64,000 bases of DNA from Saccharomonospora cyanea NA-134 (GCF_000244975.1 NZ_CM001440.1:5235340-5299339), one strand, 5' to 3'. Positions 44,354-52,497 are shown, counted from the first letter of the stretch. The notes: generated by a model from the letters alone, not told the origin. Made by a program: numbers and translations.

Positions 44354-45968
44354 GGTCACCAACCAGGTCCCGCCACTGGTCGGCCACGACGTGTCCGACG
44401 ATCCCGCCCTGCTGGAGAGCCTGCGCAGGGAGGGAGCGGGCTGGGCCGAGCCGGACGTCCGGGAGCTCGGCGTCCTCGCCGGGACCGAGCGGGTGCAGGA
44501 GTGGGGCAGGCTGGCCAACGAGTACCCGCCCGTGCTTCGCACGCACGACCGCGTCGGCAGGCGCATCGACGAGGTGGAGTTCCACCCCCACTGGCACGAC
44601 CTCATGACCGTGGCGGTGGAACACGGGCTGCACGCGGCCCCGTGGAGGCAGGACCGGCCCGGAGCGCACGTCGCGCGCACGGCGAAGTTCTACGTCTGGA
44701 GCCAGGTCGAACCGGGCCACACGTGCCCCGTCTCGATGACGTACTCGGCCGTGCCCGCGCTGCGACACAACGCCGAACTGGCCGCCGACTACGAACCGCT
44801 GCTCGCCGCACCGCACTACGACTTCGGACTCCGTACGCCGAGCACCAAACGCGGGCTGATCGCGGGCATGTCCATGACCGAGAAGCAGGGCGGCTCGGAC
44901 GTCCGCGCCAACACCACCCGCGCCGTGCCCACCGGGGACGGCGGTTACGTCCTCACGGGGCACAAGTGGTTCACCTCGGCACCCATGTCCGACGTGTTCC
45001 TCACCCTCGCGCAGGCTCCCGGCGGGTTGTCCTGCTTCCTGCTGCCCCGGGTCCTTCCCGACGGCTCCCGCAACGCCATCCACCTGCAACGGCTCAAGGA
45101 CAAGCTCGGCAACCGCTCGAACGCCTCGGCGGAGGTCGAGTACGACGGGGCCGTGGGCTGGCTCGTCGGCGAGGAGGGCCGGGGAGTCCGCACGATCATC
45201 GAGATGGTCAACAACACCCGGCTGGACTGCGTCACCGGCAGTGCCGCCGCCATGCGGTACGGCACCGTGCGAGCCGTGCACCACGCACGGCACCGGTCGG
45301 CCTTCGGCGTCCCGCTCGACCGGCAACCGCTGATGACCAACGTACTCGCCGATCTGGCCGTGGAGGCGGAGGCCGCCACCACGCTGGCGTTGCGCCTGGC
45401 CGGAGCAGGCGACAGGGCCGTCGCGGGCGACGCGCGGGAGGCCGCGTTCCGCAGGCTGGCGCTGCCGGTGTCGAAGTACTGGGTCTGCAAACGCTGCCCC
45501 ACACACGCGGCCGAGGCACTCGAATGCCTCGGCGGCAACGGGTACGTCGAGGAGTCCGGTATGCCGAGGCTGTTCCGGGAGTCGCCGCTGTCGTCCATCT
45601 GGGAGGGTTCCGGCAACGTCGCCGCGCTCGACACGCTCCGCGCGATGACGAGGGAACCCGAGTCCGTGGAGGCGTTCCTCGCGGAGGTCGACCTGGCGAA
45701 GGGGGCGGACTCCCGTCTCGACGCCGCGGCCTCGGCGGTGCGCCGCGACCTCGGCGACCCGAGCGAGGCCCAGTTCCGCGCGCGACGGCTCGTGGAACGC
45801 CTCGCGCTCGTGCTTCAGGGCTCGCTGCTCGTCAGGCACGGTGACGAAGCCGTCGCGGACGCGTTCTGCGCTTCCCGCCTCGGCGGTGACTGGGGTGTCG
45901 CGTTCGGAACGCTGCCTCGCGGGGTCGCCGTCGAGGCGATCGTGGACCGCGCGAGGGTCGGTCAGTAA
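44337..45968 (+). CDS. AidB-like acyl-CoA dehydrogenase
   Basis: The 543-residue flavoprotein has the AidB-type arrangement: TKFYVWSQVEPGHTCPVSMTYSAVPALR-like N-terminal region, GMSMTEKQGGSDVRANTT near 185 (the FAD/substrate loop), GHKWFTSAPMSDVFLTLAQ, and CLGGNGYVEESGMPRLFRESPLSSIWEGSGNV near 405. E. coli AidB is induced by alkylating agents and binds DNA; actinobacterial relatives may be genuine dehydrogenases. It follows a TetR gene with a 17-nt overlap. Its last 7 nt overlap the convergent CAP gene. Confidence 0.92.
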   Translation: MAPTHEVTNQVPPLVGHDVSDDPALLESLRREGAGWAEPDVRELGVLAGTERVQEWGRLANEYPPVLRTHDRVGRRIDEVEFHPHWHDLMTVAVEHGLHAAPWRQDRPGAHVARTAKFYVWSQVEPGHTCPVSMTYSAVPALRHNAELAADYEPLLAAPHYDFGLRTPSTKRGLIAGMSMTEKQGGSDVRANTTRAVPTGDGGYVLTGHKWFTSAPMSDVFLTLAQAPGGLSCFLLPRVLPDGSRNAIHLQRLKDKLGNRSNASAEVEYDGAVGWLVGEEGRGVRTIIEMVNNTRLDCVTGSAAAMRYGTVRAVHHARHRSAFGVPLDRQPLMTNVLADLAVEAEAATTLALRLAGAGDRAVAGDAREAAFRRLALPVSKYWVCKRCPTHAAEALECLGGNGYVEESGMPRLFRESPLSSIWEGSGNVAALDTLRAMTREPESVEAFLAEVDLAKGADSRLDAAASAVRRDLGDPSEAQFRARRLVERLALVLQGSLLVRHGDEAVADAFCASRLGGDWGVAFGTLPRGVAVEAIVDRARVGQ

Positions 45969-46738
45969 CCGAAGTTCTGTGTCCAGTACCAGCCGTCGGG
46001 GTTCACGCCCACACCGATCGTGGCGATCTCGCAGTTGAGGATGTTGCGGCGGTGCCCTTCGGAGCTCATCCACGCCTGCATGACGGCGTCCGCTGTGGAC
46101 ATTCCCATGGCGATGTTCTCGGCGGCCGGGTCCGGGTAGCCTGCGGCCTCGATCCGCTCGTCGAACGACCTGCCGTCCTGGGAGGTGTGGGACAGGTAGC
46201 CGCCCGCCGCCATGTCGTCGCTGTGCGCCTGCGCCGATTCGACCAGCCGGTCGTCGACGCGCACGGTCGCACAGCCGGCTTCGGCCCGTTCGGCGTTGAC
46301 GAGCTCGACGACACGCTGCCTGGTACCGGTACCGCCGGAATCCTGGGACCCGTCGCGGGCCACCGTGGGTGCCGCGTCGCCGGAGGAGTCGTCCGTGGTG
46401 GTCGAGTCGTCGGAAGGGGAAGAGGAGGACGACGGGGGCGGTGACGACGACTCCGGCGAGTCCTCTTCTTCGGGGGTGGTGCTCGTCGGCTCGGTGGCGG
46501 TCGTGGGAGCCGGTTCCTCGGTCGGCGAGGCGCTGGTGGTGGGGGAGGAGGTCGAGGGCGCCACACCTGCCGCCTCGGCGCCACCGGCTCGGGAGGGGTC
46601 GCGGTCGAGAGCCAACGAGGTGCGCTCGGGGTCATCCGGGTCCGACCACAGCAGGTGACTACCGGCAGCGACGGTCACACCAACGAGCACACTGGCTGCT
46701 ACCAGCAGCGACCGGATTCGCGAGGTTGGCGTGGACAC
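45962..46738 (-). CDS. CAP-domain (SCP/PR1-like) exported protein
   Basis: The 258-residue protein has a membrane anchor or uncleaved signal (about 9-28, LLVAASVLVGVTVAAGSHLLW). A long Ser/Thr/Pro/Asp-rich linker (about 40-130) follows, and then a CAP domain: VVELVNAERAEAGCATVRVDDRLVESAQAHSDDMAAGGYLSH, ENIAMGMSTADAVMQAWMSSEGHRRNILNCEIATIGVG, ending WYWTQNFGY. CAP proteins in bacteria are extracellular, with unknown enzymatic role. GTG 46738 follows a TAACTT box by 8 nt. A TTG at 46774 and a GTG at 46756 are in frame upstream, so the start is uncertain. Confidence 0.85.
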   Translation of the reverse strand: MSTPTSRIRSLLVAASVLVGVTVAAGSHLLWSDPDDPERTSLALDRDPSRAGGAEAAGVAPSTSSPTTSASPTEEPAPTTATEPTSTTPEEEDSPESSSPPPSSSSSPSDDSTTTDDSSGDAAPTVARDGSQDSGGTGTRQRVVELVNAERAEAGCATVRVDDRLVESAQAHSDDMAAGGYLSHTSQDGRSFDERIEAAGYPDPAAENIAMGMSTADAVMQAWMSSEGHRRNILNCEIATIGVGVNPDGWYWTQNFGY

Positions 46739-46833
46739 GGGGCGAGAAGTTACCACCAACGCGGGATTTATCAAACTGTGACTTGTTCGTCATTGACTCC
46801 GCGTGACCCGCCCGCGTCACCCGACCACGGGGT

Positions 46834-47418
46834 TCAGCGTCGCGTGTCGACGCGGTCGAAGTTCAGGTACGCCCGGCTGGGCGTGGGCCCGCGCTGCCCC
46901 TGGTACCGCGACCCCGCCTCCGGCGAACCGTAGGGGTGCTCGGCCGCACTCGTGAGCTGGAACAGGCACAACTGCCCGATCTTCATCCCCGGCCACAACG
47001 TGATGGGCAGGTTGGCGACGTTCGACAGCTCCAGCGTGATGTGACCGCTGAACCCGGGGTCGATGAACCCGGCCGTCGAATGGGTCAGCAGACCGAGCCG
47101 GCCCAGCGACGACTTCCCCTCCAGTCGCCCAGCGAGATCGTCGGGCAGTGTGAACAGCTCGAACGTCGAGGCGAGCACGAACTCGCCGGGGTGCAGCACG
47201 AACGGGTCTTCGTCGCCGTCCTTCTCCACCAGCGACGTCAGCTCGTCCTGACGCAGTTGCGGATCGATGTGGGTGTACTTGCTGTTGTCGAAGACGCGGA
47301 AGAAACGGTCGAGCCGCACGTCGATGCTCGACGGCTGCACCATCACCGGATCGAACGGGTCGACCCCGAGCCGTCCCGATTCCAGCGCCTTGCGAAGCTC
47401 ACGGTCACTCAACAGCAC
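46834..47418 (-). CDS. dcd: dCTP deaminase, probably bifunctional with dUTPase
   Basis: The 194-residue trimeric enzyme converts dCTP to dUTP and, in the actinobacterial type, on to dUMP for thymidylate synthesis. The family segments [86 protein letters not shown] and [24 protein letters not shown] are intact. Rv0321 of M. tuberculosis, which is bifunctional, has the same architecture. The GTG start has no ribosome site, but TAGGGT ends 6 nt upstream, so the mRNA is probably leaderless. Confidence 0.96.
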   Translation of the reverse strand: MLLSDRELRKALESGRLGVDPFDPVMVQPSSIDVRLDRFFRVFDNSKYTHIDPQLRQDELTSLVEKDGDEDPFVLHPGEFVLASTFELFTLPDDLAGRLEGKSSLGRLGLLTHSTAGFIDPGFSGHITLELSNVANLPITLWPGMKIGQLCLFQLTSAAEHPYGSPEAGSRYQGQRGPTPSRAYLNFDRVDTRR

Positions 47419-47452
47419 CGCTTCACCCTAACCGGGCAGCGGATGAGAGCCG

Positions 47453-48709
47453 TCAGGCGGCGGGTTCGGTGGACGTCCGCATGTGCCGGGCGTAGGTACG
47501 GTCGCGCCCGACGAGCCGGTCGAGCTGCTCTGCGTAGCGCTGCCGCGCCAGCGCACCGAGCCGTTCCTGCACCAGCGTCGCCCCCGGCACGCGCTGCCGC
47601 ACGGTCTCGGCGGCGAAGTTGCCCGCAGCGGCCGTCAGCACGGCGGCCTGCGCCAGCGGATCATCCGGAATCCCGAGGAAGTCGGAGTTGGTCTTGCCCA
47701 GCACGAGGCGACTGATCGAACCGTGGACGCGCACGGACAGCTCGCTCAGCACCTTCCCCAGCGGGCCGCGGTCCCTGCCCACGTCGGCGTGGGAACGCAG
47801 CAGCGCCGCCGCGAGCCGCCGCGAGTCCTCGTCGGGCACGAACTCCGTGACCGCCAGCAGCCACAGCAGGCGCCAGGCGTCGTCCTCGGTGGCGGGCAGC
47901 AGCTCGTCGTCGATGCCCATCAGCCACCCGACGTAGCGCCAGAGGTGGATGATGTCGGCCCGCTCCGACTCGGTGTAGCGCACTCCGAGCACCCGCATGC
48001 CCACGACGTACACCAGCGAGAACAGCAGTAGCGTGCCCGCCGTCTGCACCTGGTTGATCGGTCGATCCCAGGCGGAGTAGTCCCAGTCGTCGCGGCTGTT
48101 CATCGCCGCCCGGACGTGTGCGTGCACCAGCCGGACCCGCAACGCGGAGGCGTACCCCACGGCACCGACCCGCAACGCGCCCGGCGTGGTGACGTCGAGC
48201 CACCAGCGACTCGTCTCGATCAGTCGCCGACTCGCCGCGTACTCGATCGCGCCCGTTCCGACGAGCGGTTTCGTGGCGCGCGAGGCCAGGTAGCCGCCCA
48301 TCAGGGCCATGTCACCGAGCGGGAAGAGACTGAGCACTCCCGTGCGCACGATGGCCCGAGCGCCGCGGTCGAGCCGACGCTGGTCGACCCAGTACGGCGT
48401 GGCTTCGACGTCGCGGAAGAAGTCGACGAGCTGGCGCGGCGGATCGTCGAGGCTGTCGACCCCCCGCTCGGCTGCCTCGTTGAACAACGCGCGCCCACGA
48501 CCACGCGGCAACGACCGCATCATCTCGACCACCGCGTCGGCGAGCGGGTCCTCCAGTTGCGCGAACTCGCGCAGCCGCCGCCGCTGCCGTTCGGTGCCCC
48601 GAATGTCGCCGGGCGCGAACAGCCGGGTGGCGAGCCGGAAGCCACCCTCGCGAAACAGCTCCGGATCCGGCAGCCGCTCCTCAGCCGTCATGACAACAAG
48701 TGTTGTCAC
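47453..48709 (-). CDS. MpaB/Lcp-like oxygenase (DUF2236)
   Basis: The 418-residue protein is all-helical and matches the oxygenase MpaB/DUF2236 family, which includes haem-dependent latex-clearing and mycophenolate enzymes. Supporting segments are GGYLASRATKPLVGTGAIEYAASRRLIETSRWWLDVTTPG, RLVHAHVRAAMNSRDDWDYSAWDRPINQVQTAGTLLLFSLVYVVGMRVLGVRYTESERADIIHLWRYVGWLMGIDDELLP, with the conserved His in VHAHVR. The GTG at 48709 has a GAAGGTGA site; an ATG at 48691 would remove six residues. A palindrome covers this start region. Confidence 0.85.
   Translation of the reverse strand: MTTLVVMTAEERLPDPELFREGGFRLATRLFAPGDIRGTERQRRRLREFAQLEDPLADAVVEMMRSLPRGRGRALFNEAAERGVDSLDDPPRQLVDFFRDVEATPYWVDQRRLDRGARAIVRTGVLSLFPLGDMALMGGYLASRATKPLVGTGAIEYAASRRLIETSRWWLDVTTPGALRVGAVGYASALRVRLVHAHVRAAMNSRDDWDYSAWDRPINQVQTAGTLLLFSLVYVVGMRVLGVRYTESERADIIHLWRYVGWLMGIDDELLPATEDDAWRLLWLLAVTEFVPDEDSRRLAAALLRSHADVGRDRGPLGKVLSELSVRVHGSISRLVLGKTNSDFLGIPDDPLAQAAVLTAAAGNFAAETVRQRVPGATLVQERLGALARQRYAEQLDRLVGRDRTYARHMRTSTEPAA
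48691..48708. promoter_or_regulatory. Palindrome across the MpaB-like gene start
   Basis: TGACAACAAGTGTTGTCA has perfect 8-bp arms (TGACAACA/TGTTGTCA) around two bases. It overlaps the translation start, so binding of a TetR-like repressor would block transcription early. No regulator gene is adjacent. Confidence 0.55.
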
Positions 48710-48763
48710 TTCACCTTCCGAGCGTCAAGGAAGGCGCCGAGCCTGAAAGGGGGAACCACCCGC

Positions 48764-48794
48764 TTGCCGTTCGGTGATCGCGGCCGTGTATGCT
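48764..48794 (+). promoter_or_regulatory. Promoter of tRNA-Gly
   Basis: TTGCCG (48764-48769) and TATGCT (48789-48794) are 19 nt apart, and the tRNA 5' end follows 9 nt later, as expected for a short stable-RNA transcript. Confidence 0.55.
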
Positions 48795-48803
48795 GGAGCC
48801 ACT

Positions 48804-48874
48804 GCGGATGTAGTTCAATGGTAGAACATCAGCTTCCCAAGCTGAGAACGCGGGTTCGATTCCCGTCATCCGCT
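48804..48874 (+). tRNA. tRNA-Gly(CCC)
   Basis: The 71-nt sequence folds as a cloverleaf. The acceptor stem GCGGATG pairs with CATCCGC, followed by discriminator T. The D arm contains AATGGTA. The anticodon stem TCAGC/GCTGA encloses loop TTCCCAA with anticodon CCC. The T loop is TTCGATT. The CCA end is not encoded. It reads GGG codons. I see no integrase or duplicated 3' end nearby, so no sign of an attachment site in use. Confidence 0.96.
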
Positions 48875-48881
48875 CTCGCGA

Positions 48882-48913
48882 GAAACCCCCAGGTCAGAGG
48901 GCCTGGGGGTTTC
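48882..48913 (+). terminator. Rho-independent terminator after tRNA-Gly
   Basis: GAAACCCCCAGG (48882-48893) pairs perfectly with CCTGGGGGTTTC (48902-48913) around an 8-nt loop, and TTCTTTC follows. This is the most canonical terminator in the window. Confidence 0.9.
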
Positions 48914-48977
48914 TTCTTTCCGGCGTCGACGACCACAGCACGGTCGAGGTCGAACTCTTCGCCGTAGGATGACGACC

Positions 48978-49154
48978 ATGAGCGACCGCCAGACCGAGGG
49001 CCTCCGCTTCGCCGAGATCGTCACCGGCCTCACCGTGACCGACGAAGCACCTCCCGAGGGGTCGCCGCTGGCCAGGCTCATCGAGCTGGACCACCAGCGC
49101 AGGGCCGAGGGGCACTCCCAGGAATGGCTGAACGAGCAGGCGCGGAAGCTCTGA
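48978..49154 (+). CDS. Small acidic hypothetical protein
   Basis: The 58-residue protein (SDRQTEGLRFAEIVTG..., ending NEQARKL) is charged and helical, with no membrane segment. TAGGAT at 48965-48970 ends 7 nt before the ATG at 48978, a good leaderless arrangement. This argues for 48978 over the in-frame ATG at 48969, which lies inside the promoter. It follows the tRNA terminator. I do not recognise a family, and the function is unknown. Confidence 0.65.
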   Translation: MSDRQTEGLRFAEIVTGLTVTDEAPPEGSPLARLIELDHQRRAEGHSQEWLNEQARKL

Positions 49155-49464
49155 GCCGCCCGCGAGAAGTCCTGCGCGGCACCGTCGGCAACGCACCGGT
49201 TCGGCGACCGGCGTCATAGGCCCATGCACCTGTGACCTCGCTCTGGCCCGCAGCGAAACCCGCTCTCGCGAACGAACCGTCGATGCTACGACTCTCCGCG
49301 CTAGGGCCGGGTTTCACGGCCGCCTGTGGCCGCTCGGGGTCGCACGGCGATACCAGGCGTAGACTGACAGTGTCGGAGGCGATCGAGTACCCACGATCTG
49401 CGAGTGCCGCCTCGGGCGAACATCCACCTCGACCCCTCGTCGGGTCGGAGACGGGAGCGCCGAG
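49155..49464. other. 310-bp stretch without a convincing gene
   Basis: TAGACT (49360-49365) is a possible -10 box about 100 nt before the DUF5994 gene. The short hairpin CGACCC-ctcgtc-GGGTCG (49430-49447) lies in the resulting leader. A GTG-started frame of 32 codons (49373-49468) overlaps the DUF5994 start by 4 nt and could be a leader peptide, but its composition (YPRSASAASGEHPPRP) is not convincing. I see nothing else. Confidence 0.4.
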
Positions 49465-49914
49465 ATGATCTCGGCTCAGTCAGGTTCCACACCTCGCCAC
49501 ACCAGCGGACGTCACACCGTGCGACTGGAGATGAAATCGGTAGGCGCGGCCCGCGGCTACGTCGACGGGGCATGGTGGCCGCGATCGACCGAACCCACGA
49601 CGGAGTTCCCAGAGCTCTGCTCGGCCCTCGCGCCCTGGGTGGGCGCCGTCAGTCGCGTCTCCTACCACCTCGGTACCTGGAGCGTTGCCGCCCGTAGGGT
49701 TGCTGTGGACGGTCGCGTGGTACGGCTTGAAGGCTTCACCACGATGGACCCGCACACGGTGGTCGTGATCGGGTCCGACTCACGGAGGGTGAGTCTGCTG
49801 GTCGTGCCGCCGGACGCCCCCGGCGATACGGGCCGGGCACAGCTGCGATCGGCGGCGGCCTTCGACTCCATCGCGAGTGTCGAGGCGATCCGGCAGGGGA
49901 ACCAACGTGAATAG
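49465..49914 (+). CDS. DUF5994 family protein
   Basis: The 149-residue soluble protein contains the DUF5994 hallmark GYVDGAWWPRSTEPTTEFPELCSALAPWVGAVSRVSYHLGTW (about 32-75), followed by beta strands VVRLEGFTTMDPHTVVVIGSDSRRVSLLVVPPD. The first 25 residues are poorly conserved in style, so a later start is possible. DUF5994 is an actinobacterial family without known function. The next gene overlaps its stop codon by 8 nt, giving a small coupled unit. Confidence 0.75.
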   Translation: MISAQSGSTPRHTSGRHTVRLEMKSVGAARGYVDGAWWPRSTEPTTEFPELCSALAPWVGAVSRVSYHLGTWSVAARRVAVDGRVVRLEGFTTMDPHTVVVIGSDSRRVSLLVVPPDAPGDTGRAQLRSAAAFDSIASVEAIRQGNQRE

Positions 49915-50239
49915 GCCCGCCCACGGAGCGGGTGCGCGACGCCCTGCCTCCGGCGCCGAACCCGAGAAGAACACGAACCAACTACGGGTGTGGCGGGACT
50001 TGATCGAGGCGCTGGACCATCTCGACGATGCCTGGCAGGCCACGGGAACAAGCAGACCGTCCGCGTCTGCGCAACTGCCCGCCAACCTGGTGGTGGATCT
50101 GGTCAGGGCCACGGAGCGCGGAACGCGCGTGCTAGCCGGCGTAGCCGGCGTCGTCGTCCAGCAGTACGACAGCGGAAGCGCGTTCCAGGACGTCGCTTCA
50201 GCGCTGGAGCGAGCGAACAGGACGTGGCCCACCCGCTGA
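49907..50239 (+). CDS. Hypothetical protein coupled to DUF5994
   Basis: The 110-residue protein has a basic, disordered first third and a helical remainder (LRVWRDLIEALDHLDDAWQATG, LVVDLVRATERGTRVLAGVAGVVVQQYDSGSAFQDVASALERANRTWP). GTG at 49907 has AGGGGA 7 nt upstream and overlaps the DUF5994 frame. No family recognised. The overlap implies joint synthesis with DUF5994, and the two may form a complex. Confidence 0.6.
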   Translation: MNRPAHGAGARRPASGAEPEKNTNQLRVWRDLIEALDHLDDAWQATGTSRPSASAQLPANLVVDLVRATERGTRVLAGVAGVVVQQYDSGSAFQDVASALERANRTWPTR

Positions 50240-50319
50240 CCAGCCGGACGACGTCCCCGACCGAAGCGGCAAGGAGCCGTTTCGCCCCCATTCCCTTTCG
50301 TCATCCCACAAGGAGCTAC

Positions 50320-50502
50320 ATGTCCCACCCTTATCGTCACTCCTCCCACGCCAGCGCGGGAGTCGAGTGCGTGGTGTTCAGCCACCCCGCCCTCACCGAA
50401 CCGGTGAACGCCGCGCTCGTCGACGGCGTCGCCGCCGAGTGCGCGCGCAACGTCCATTTCTCCGCACGCCCACCCGCGCAGCTCGGTACGTGGAGCCGAT
50501 GA
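50320..50502 (+). CDS. Small hypothetical protein, 60 residues
   Basis: The frame starts at an ATG with a perfect AAGGAG site 5 nt upstream, encodes SHPYRHSSHASAGVECVVFSHP... and ends RPPAQLGTWSR. The histidine-rich N-terminus and the segment PALTEPVNAALVDGVAAECARNVHF suggest a small folded domain with possible metal ligands. It lies in the same direction as the DUF5994 pair and the TIGR03086 gene, with gaps of 80 and 12 bp. Function unknown. Confidence 0.55.
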   Translation: MSHPYRHSSHASAGVECVVFSHPALTEPVNAALVDGVAAECARNVHFSARPPAQLGTWSR

Positions 50503-50514
50503 CCACTGGCGACC

Positions 50515-51087
50515 ATGACGACCGACTTCAACTCCGCCGTACGTGTGGTCGCGGATCTTCTGCCGCAGGTCACAGAACTCGCCGCACCGACTCCGTGTGA
50601 GCGCTACACCGTGGCCGACCTTCTCGACCACCTCGACGGCCTCACGATCGCGTTCACTCTCGCCGCGCGTAAGGAATCCGGACCGTCAGCCGACCAGGCC
50701 CCCGCGCCGGACGGCGCGAACCTGCCGGACGACTGGCGCGAGCGGATTCCTCGGCGGCTGGAGGAACTCGCCCAGGCATGGCGTGAACCCGTTGCGTGGG
50801 AAGGAACGACGAAGGCGGGCGGCGTCGAGATGCCCGGCGCGCAAGCGGGCATGGTGGCTTTGACCGAGGTCGTGGTCCACGGCTGGGACCTGGCTCGCGC
50901 CACCGGCCAGTTCTACGCCCCTGAGCCCGAAGTCCTGGCCGCCGTCCACGAGCACGTGAACGCGATCGCCGCCGCCGGGCCGGTGGAGGGACTGTTCGGC
51001 CCGGCCGTCGAGGTCTCCGCCGACGCGCCGCTGCTGGACCGCGTCATCGGCCTCACAGGGCGCGACCCGAAGTGGCGGCGCCGTTGA
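50515..51087 (+). CDS. TIGR03086-type DinB-like metal-binding protein
   Basis: The 190-residue protein has the DinB/mycothiol-dependent maleylpyruvate isomerase four-helix fold: VRVVADLLPQVTELAAPTPCERYTVADLLDHLDGLTIAF (N-terminal metal-binding histidine), MVALTEVVVHGWDLARATGQ (second and third ligands, HGWD), and a C-terminal FGPAVEVSADAPLLDRVIGLTGRDPKW. Family members use mycothiol or metals in small-molecule thiol chemistry; the exact reaction is unknown. It is likely cotranscribed with the small gene upstream. Confidence 0.85.
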   Translation: MTTDFNSAVRVVADLLPQVTELAAPTPCERYTVADLLDHLDGLTIAFTLAARKESGPSADQAPAPDGANLPDDWRERIPRRLEELAQAWREPVAWEGTTKAGGVEMPGAQAGMVALTEVVVHGWDLARATGQFYAPEPEVLAAVHEHVNAIAAAGPVEGLFGPAVEVSADAPLLDRVIGLTGRDPKWRRR

Positions 51088-51103
51088 CTCGGACGTCGGC
51101 TCC

Positions 51104-51298
51104 GTGTCAGCGGCGCTCGCAGACCCGCTCGCGGGGGCACGCACCATCGTGGACCACTGTCGGTGGCAGATCGGAGCACCCGGCGACTGGTCGGTGTTCG
51201 CCGGGGCGGCCTCGGAGGTAGCCGACCCCGAACACCGGGCCGAGGACGAGGCTCTCATCCGGGAGACGGCGGCACCGGCTCAGCGACCTCGCCGGTGA
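51104..51298 (+). CDS. Doubtful 64-residue open frame
   Basis: A GTG-started frame (DPLAGARTIVDHCRWQIGAPGDWSVF and onward) has moderately high third-position GC, but no ribosome site and no recognised family. Its 3' end overlaps the convergent acetyltransferase gene by 44 nt. It may be the remnant of a larger gene or a chance frame. Confidence 0.25.
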   Translation: MSAALADPLAGARTIVDHCRWQIGAPGDWSVFAGAASEVADPEHRAEDEALIRETAAPAQRPRR

Positions 51299-51722
51299 GG
51301 TCTCGGACGTACACCGGCTCGCCGTACCTCGTCCTACCCGTGTCGCGGAAACCGCAGCGGCGCCAGAATCCCTCCGCGCTGCCGTCGCCGGGCACGAAGG
51401 TGGTCTCCACCGAAACCCAGCCCTGGCCGCGCAGTTCCTCGACGAGCAGTTCCACGGCCTGCCGACCGACGCCCCTGCCCTGATACGACGCATCGACCAT
51501 GAACCGCACCAGGTACGGCACCCCGGTCTCGACCTCGACCAGAAGCACGCCGACCACAACGTCGTCGAGGTGGATCGCGTGCAGAACGGCGTCCGGTTCG
51601 TAGTTGCCCTCGGCCACGGTGTAGGCGGCGGGAGCCACCAGATGCTCCTGTCCCTCGGCCAACCGCAACTCGCACACCGCCCGAACGTTGTCCCGAGTCA
51701 CCGGCAGAAGCGACACAGTCAT
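51255..51722 (-). CDS. GNAT family N-acetyltransferase
   Basis: The 155-residue protein has the GNAT fold: LLPVTRDNVRAVCELRLAEGQEHLVAP at the start, the central LVRFMVDASYQGRGVGRQAVELLVEELR with the acetyl-CoA-binding QGRGVG loop, and ETTFVPGDGSAEGFWRRCGFRDTGR at the end. It resembles the spermidine/polyamine-type acetyltransferases (BltD-like) in order. The substrate is unproven. TACGGT ends 6 nt before the ATG at 51722, so the transcript is probably leaderless. Confidence 0.88.
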   Translation of the reverse strand: MTVSLLPVTRDNVRAVCELRLAEGQEHLVAPAAYTVAEGNYEPDAVLHAIHLDDVVVGVLLVEVETGVPYLVRFMVDASYQGRGVGRQAVELLVEELRGQGWVSVETTFVPGDGSAEGFWRRCGFRDTGRTRYGEPVYVRDLTGEVAEPVPPSPG

Positions 51723-51832
51723 GCGAGGACCGTAGCCACCTCGGGTCCGTTGGCACCACGGAATTCGGAGTGGACCGAACCGCACGACTCCGCTCTCAGC
51801 GAGGGTGTGTCGGTGAGTCTGCGGTGACCGCC

Positions 51833-51919
51833 GTGTCCGCAGCTCCGCGCACCTCCGGGTACCGGAAGTGCGGACACACGTACGGGAGCTGCGGACACGC
51901 GTTCGCAACCTGCGGACAC
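51833..51919. repeat. GCGGACAC 21-nt repeat, site C (largest)
   Basis: GCGGACAC occurs at 51870-51877, 51891-51898 and 51912-51919, so three copies at exactly 21-nt steps. An inverted copy GTGTCCGC is at 51833-51840. The site lies between the GNAT gene and the stop codon of the YciI/DGPF gene. Confidence 0.8.
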
Positions 51920-51929
51920 GGCTGGCGGG

Positions 51930-52355
51930 TTACTCCTGGGCGAGTTGGGCGCGGAGCTTGTCCTCCTGCTCCCGGAGTTGGGGCGTGAACTCCTCGCCGA
52001 AGTCGTCGGCCTCGAAGATGCGCCGGATCTCGATCTCCACCTCGCCACCGGCGTCGATCGACGGCCACTGCCTGGCCCATTCGACGGCCTCCTCGTGCGA
52101 GGCCACCTCGATGATCGTGTAGCCGGCGATCAACTCCTTGGTCTCGGCGAACGGACCGTCCAGCACCGTGGGCTCGCCGCCCGAGAACTTCACCCGCGCG
52201 CCCCTGGCGCTGGGGTGCAGTCCCTCCCCACCGCGCAACACACCCGCGTCGGCGAGCTTCTGGTTGTAGGCGCCCATCGCCGCGAGCTGTTCCTCGGTGG
52301 GCAGCACGCCCGCCTCGGTGTCGGCGTCGGCCTTGCGGATCAGCATGAAGCGCAT
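51930..52355 (-). CDS. YciI family (DGPF domain) protein
   Basis: The 141-residue protein has the family segments MRFMLIRKADADTEAG, MGAYNQKLADAGVLRGGEGLHPSARGARVKFSGGEPTVLDGPFAETKELIAGYTIIEVASHEEAVEWARQWP, and the characteristic DGPF in VLDGPFAETKE. DGPF proteins often stand beside ECF41-type sigma factors and may process small molecules; none is adjacent here. AAGGAG lies before the ATG at 52355, chosen over 52388. It is divergent from the phosphatase gene. Confidence 0.9.
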   Translation of the reverse strand: MRFMLIRKADADTEAGVLPTEEQLAAMGAYNQKLADAGVLRGGEGLHPSARGARVKFSGGEPTVLDGPFAETKELIAGYTIIEVASHEEAVEWARQWPSIDAGGEVEIEIRRIFEADDFGEEFTPQLREQEDKLRAQLAQE

Positions 52356-52497
52356 TCGTGTGCTCTCCTTCGTCTCGATGTCGCGCACCCTTCGCGGCCT
52401 TCATCGACACGTCGAACGACGACCTCGGCTTTCGACATCCCGACGGAAATTCTTCCGAAGTTCCGAGCTGCCCCTTCGAGTCGGGATAATCGCGGAG

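Noticed and set aside
48804-48874. tRNA-Gly as an active attachment site of an integrated element
   Set aside because: No integrase, excisionase or repeated tRNA 3' end is visible in the following 15 kb.
51833-51919. CRISPR-like array
   Set aside because: Three 8-nt units at 21-nt spacing are far too short and similar in spacer; no cas genes are present.
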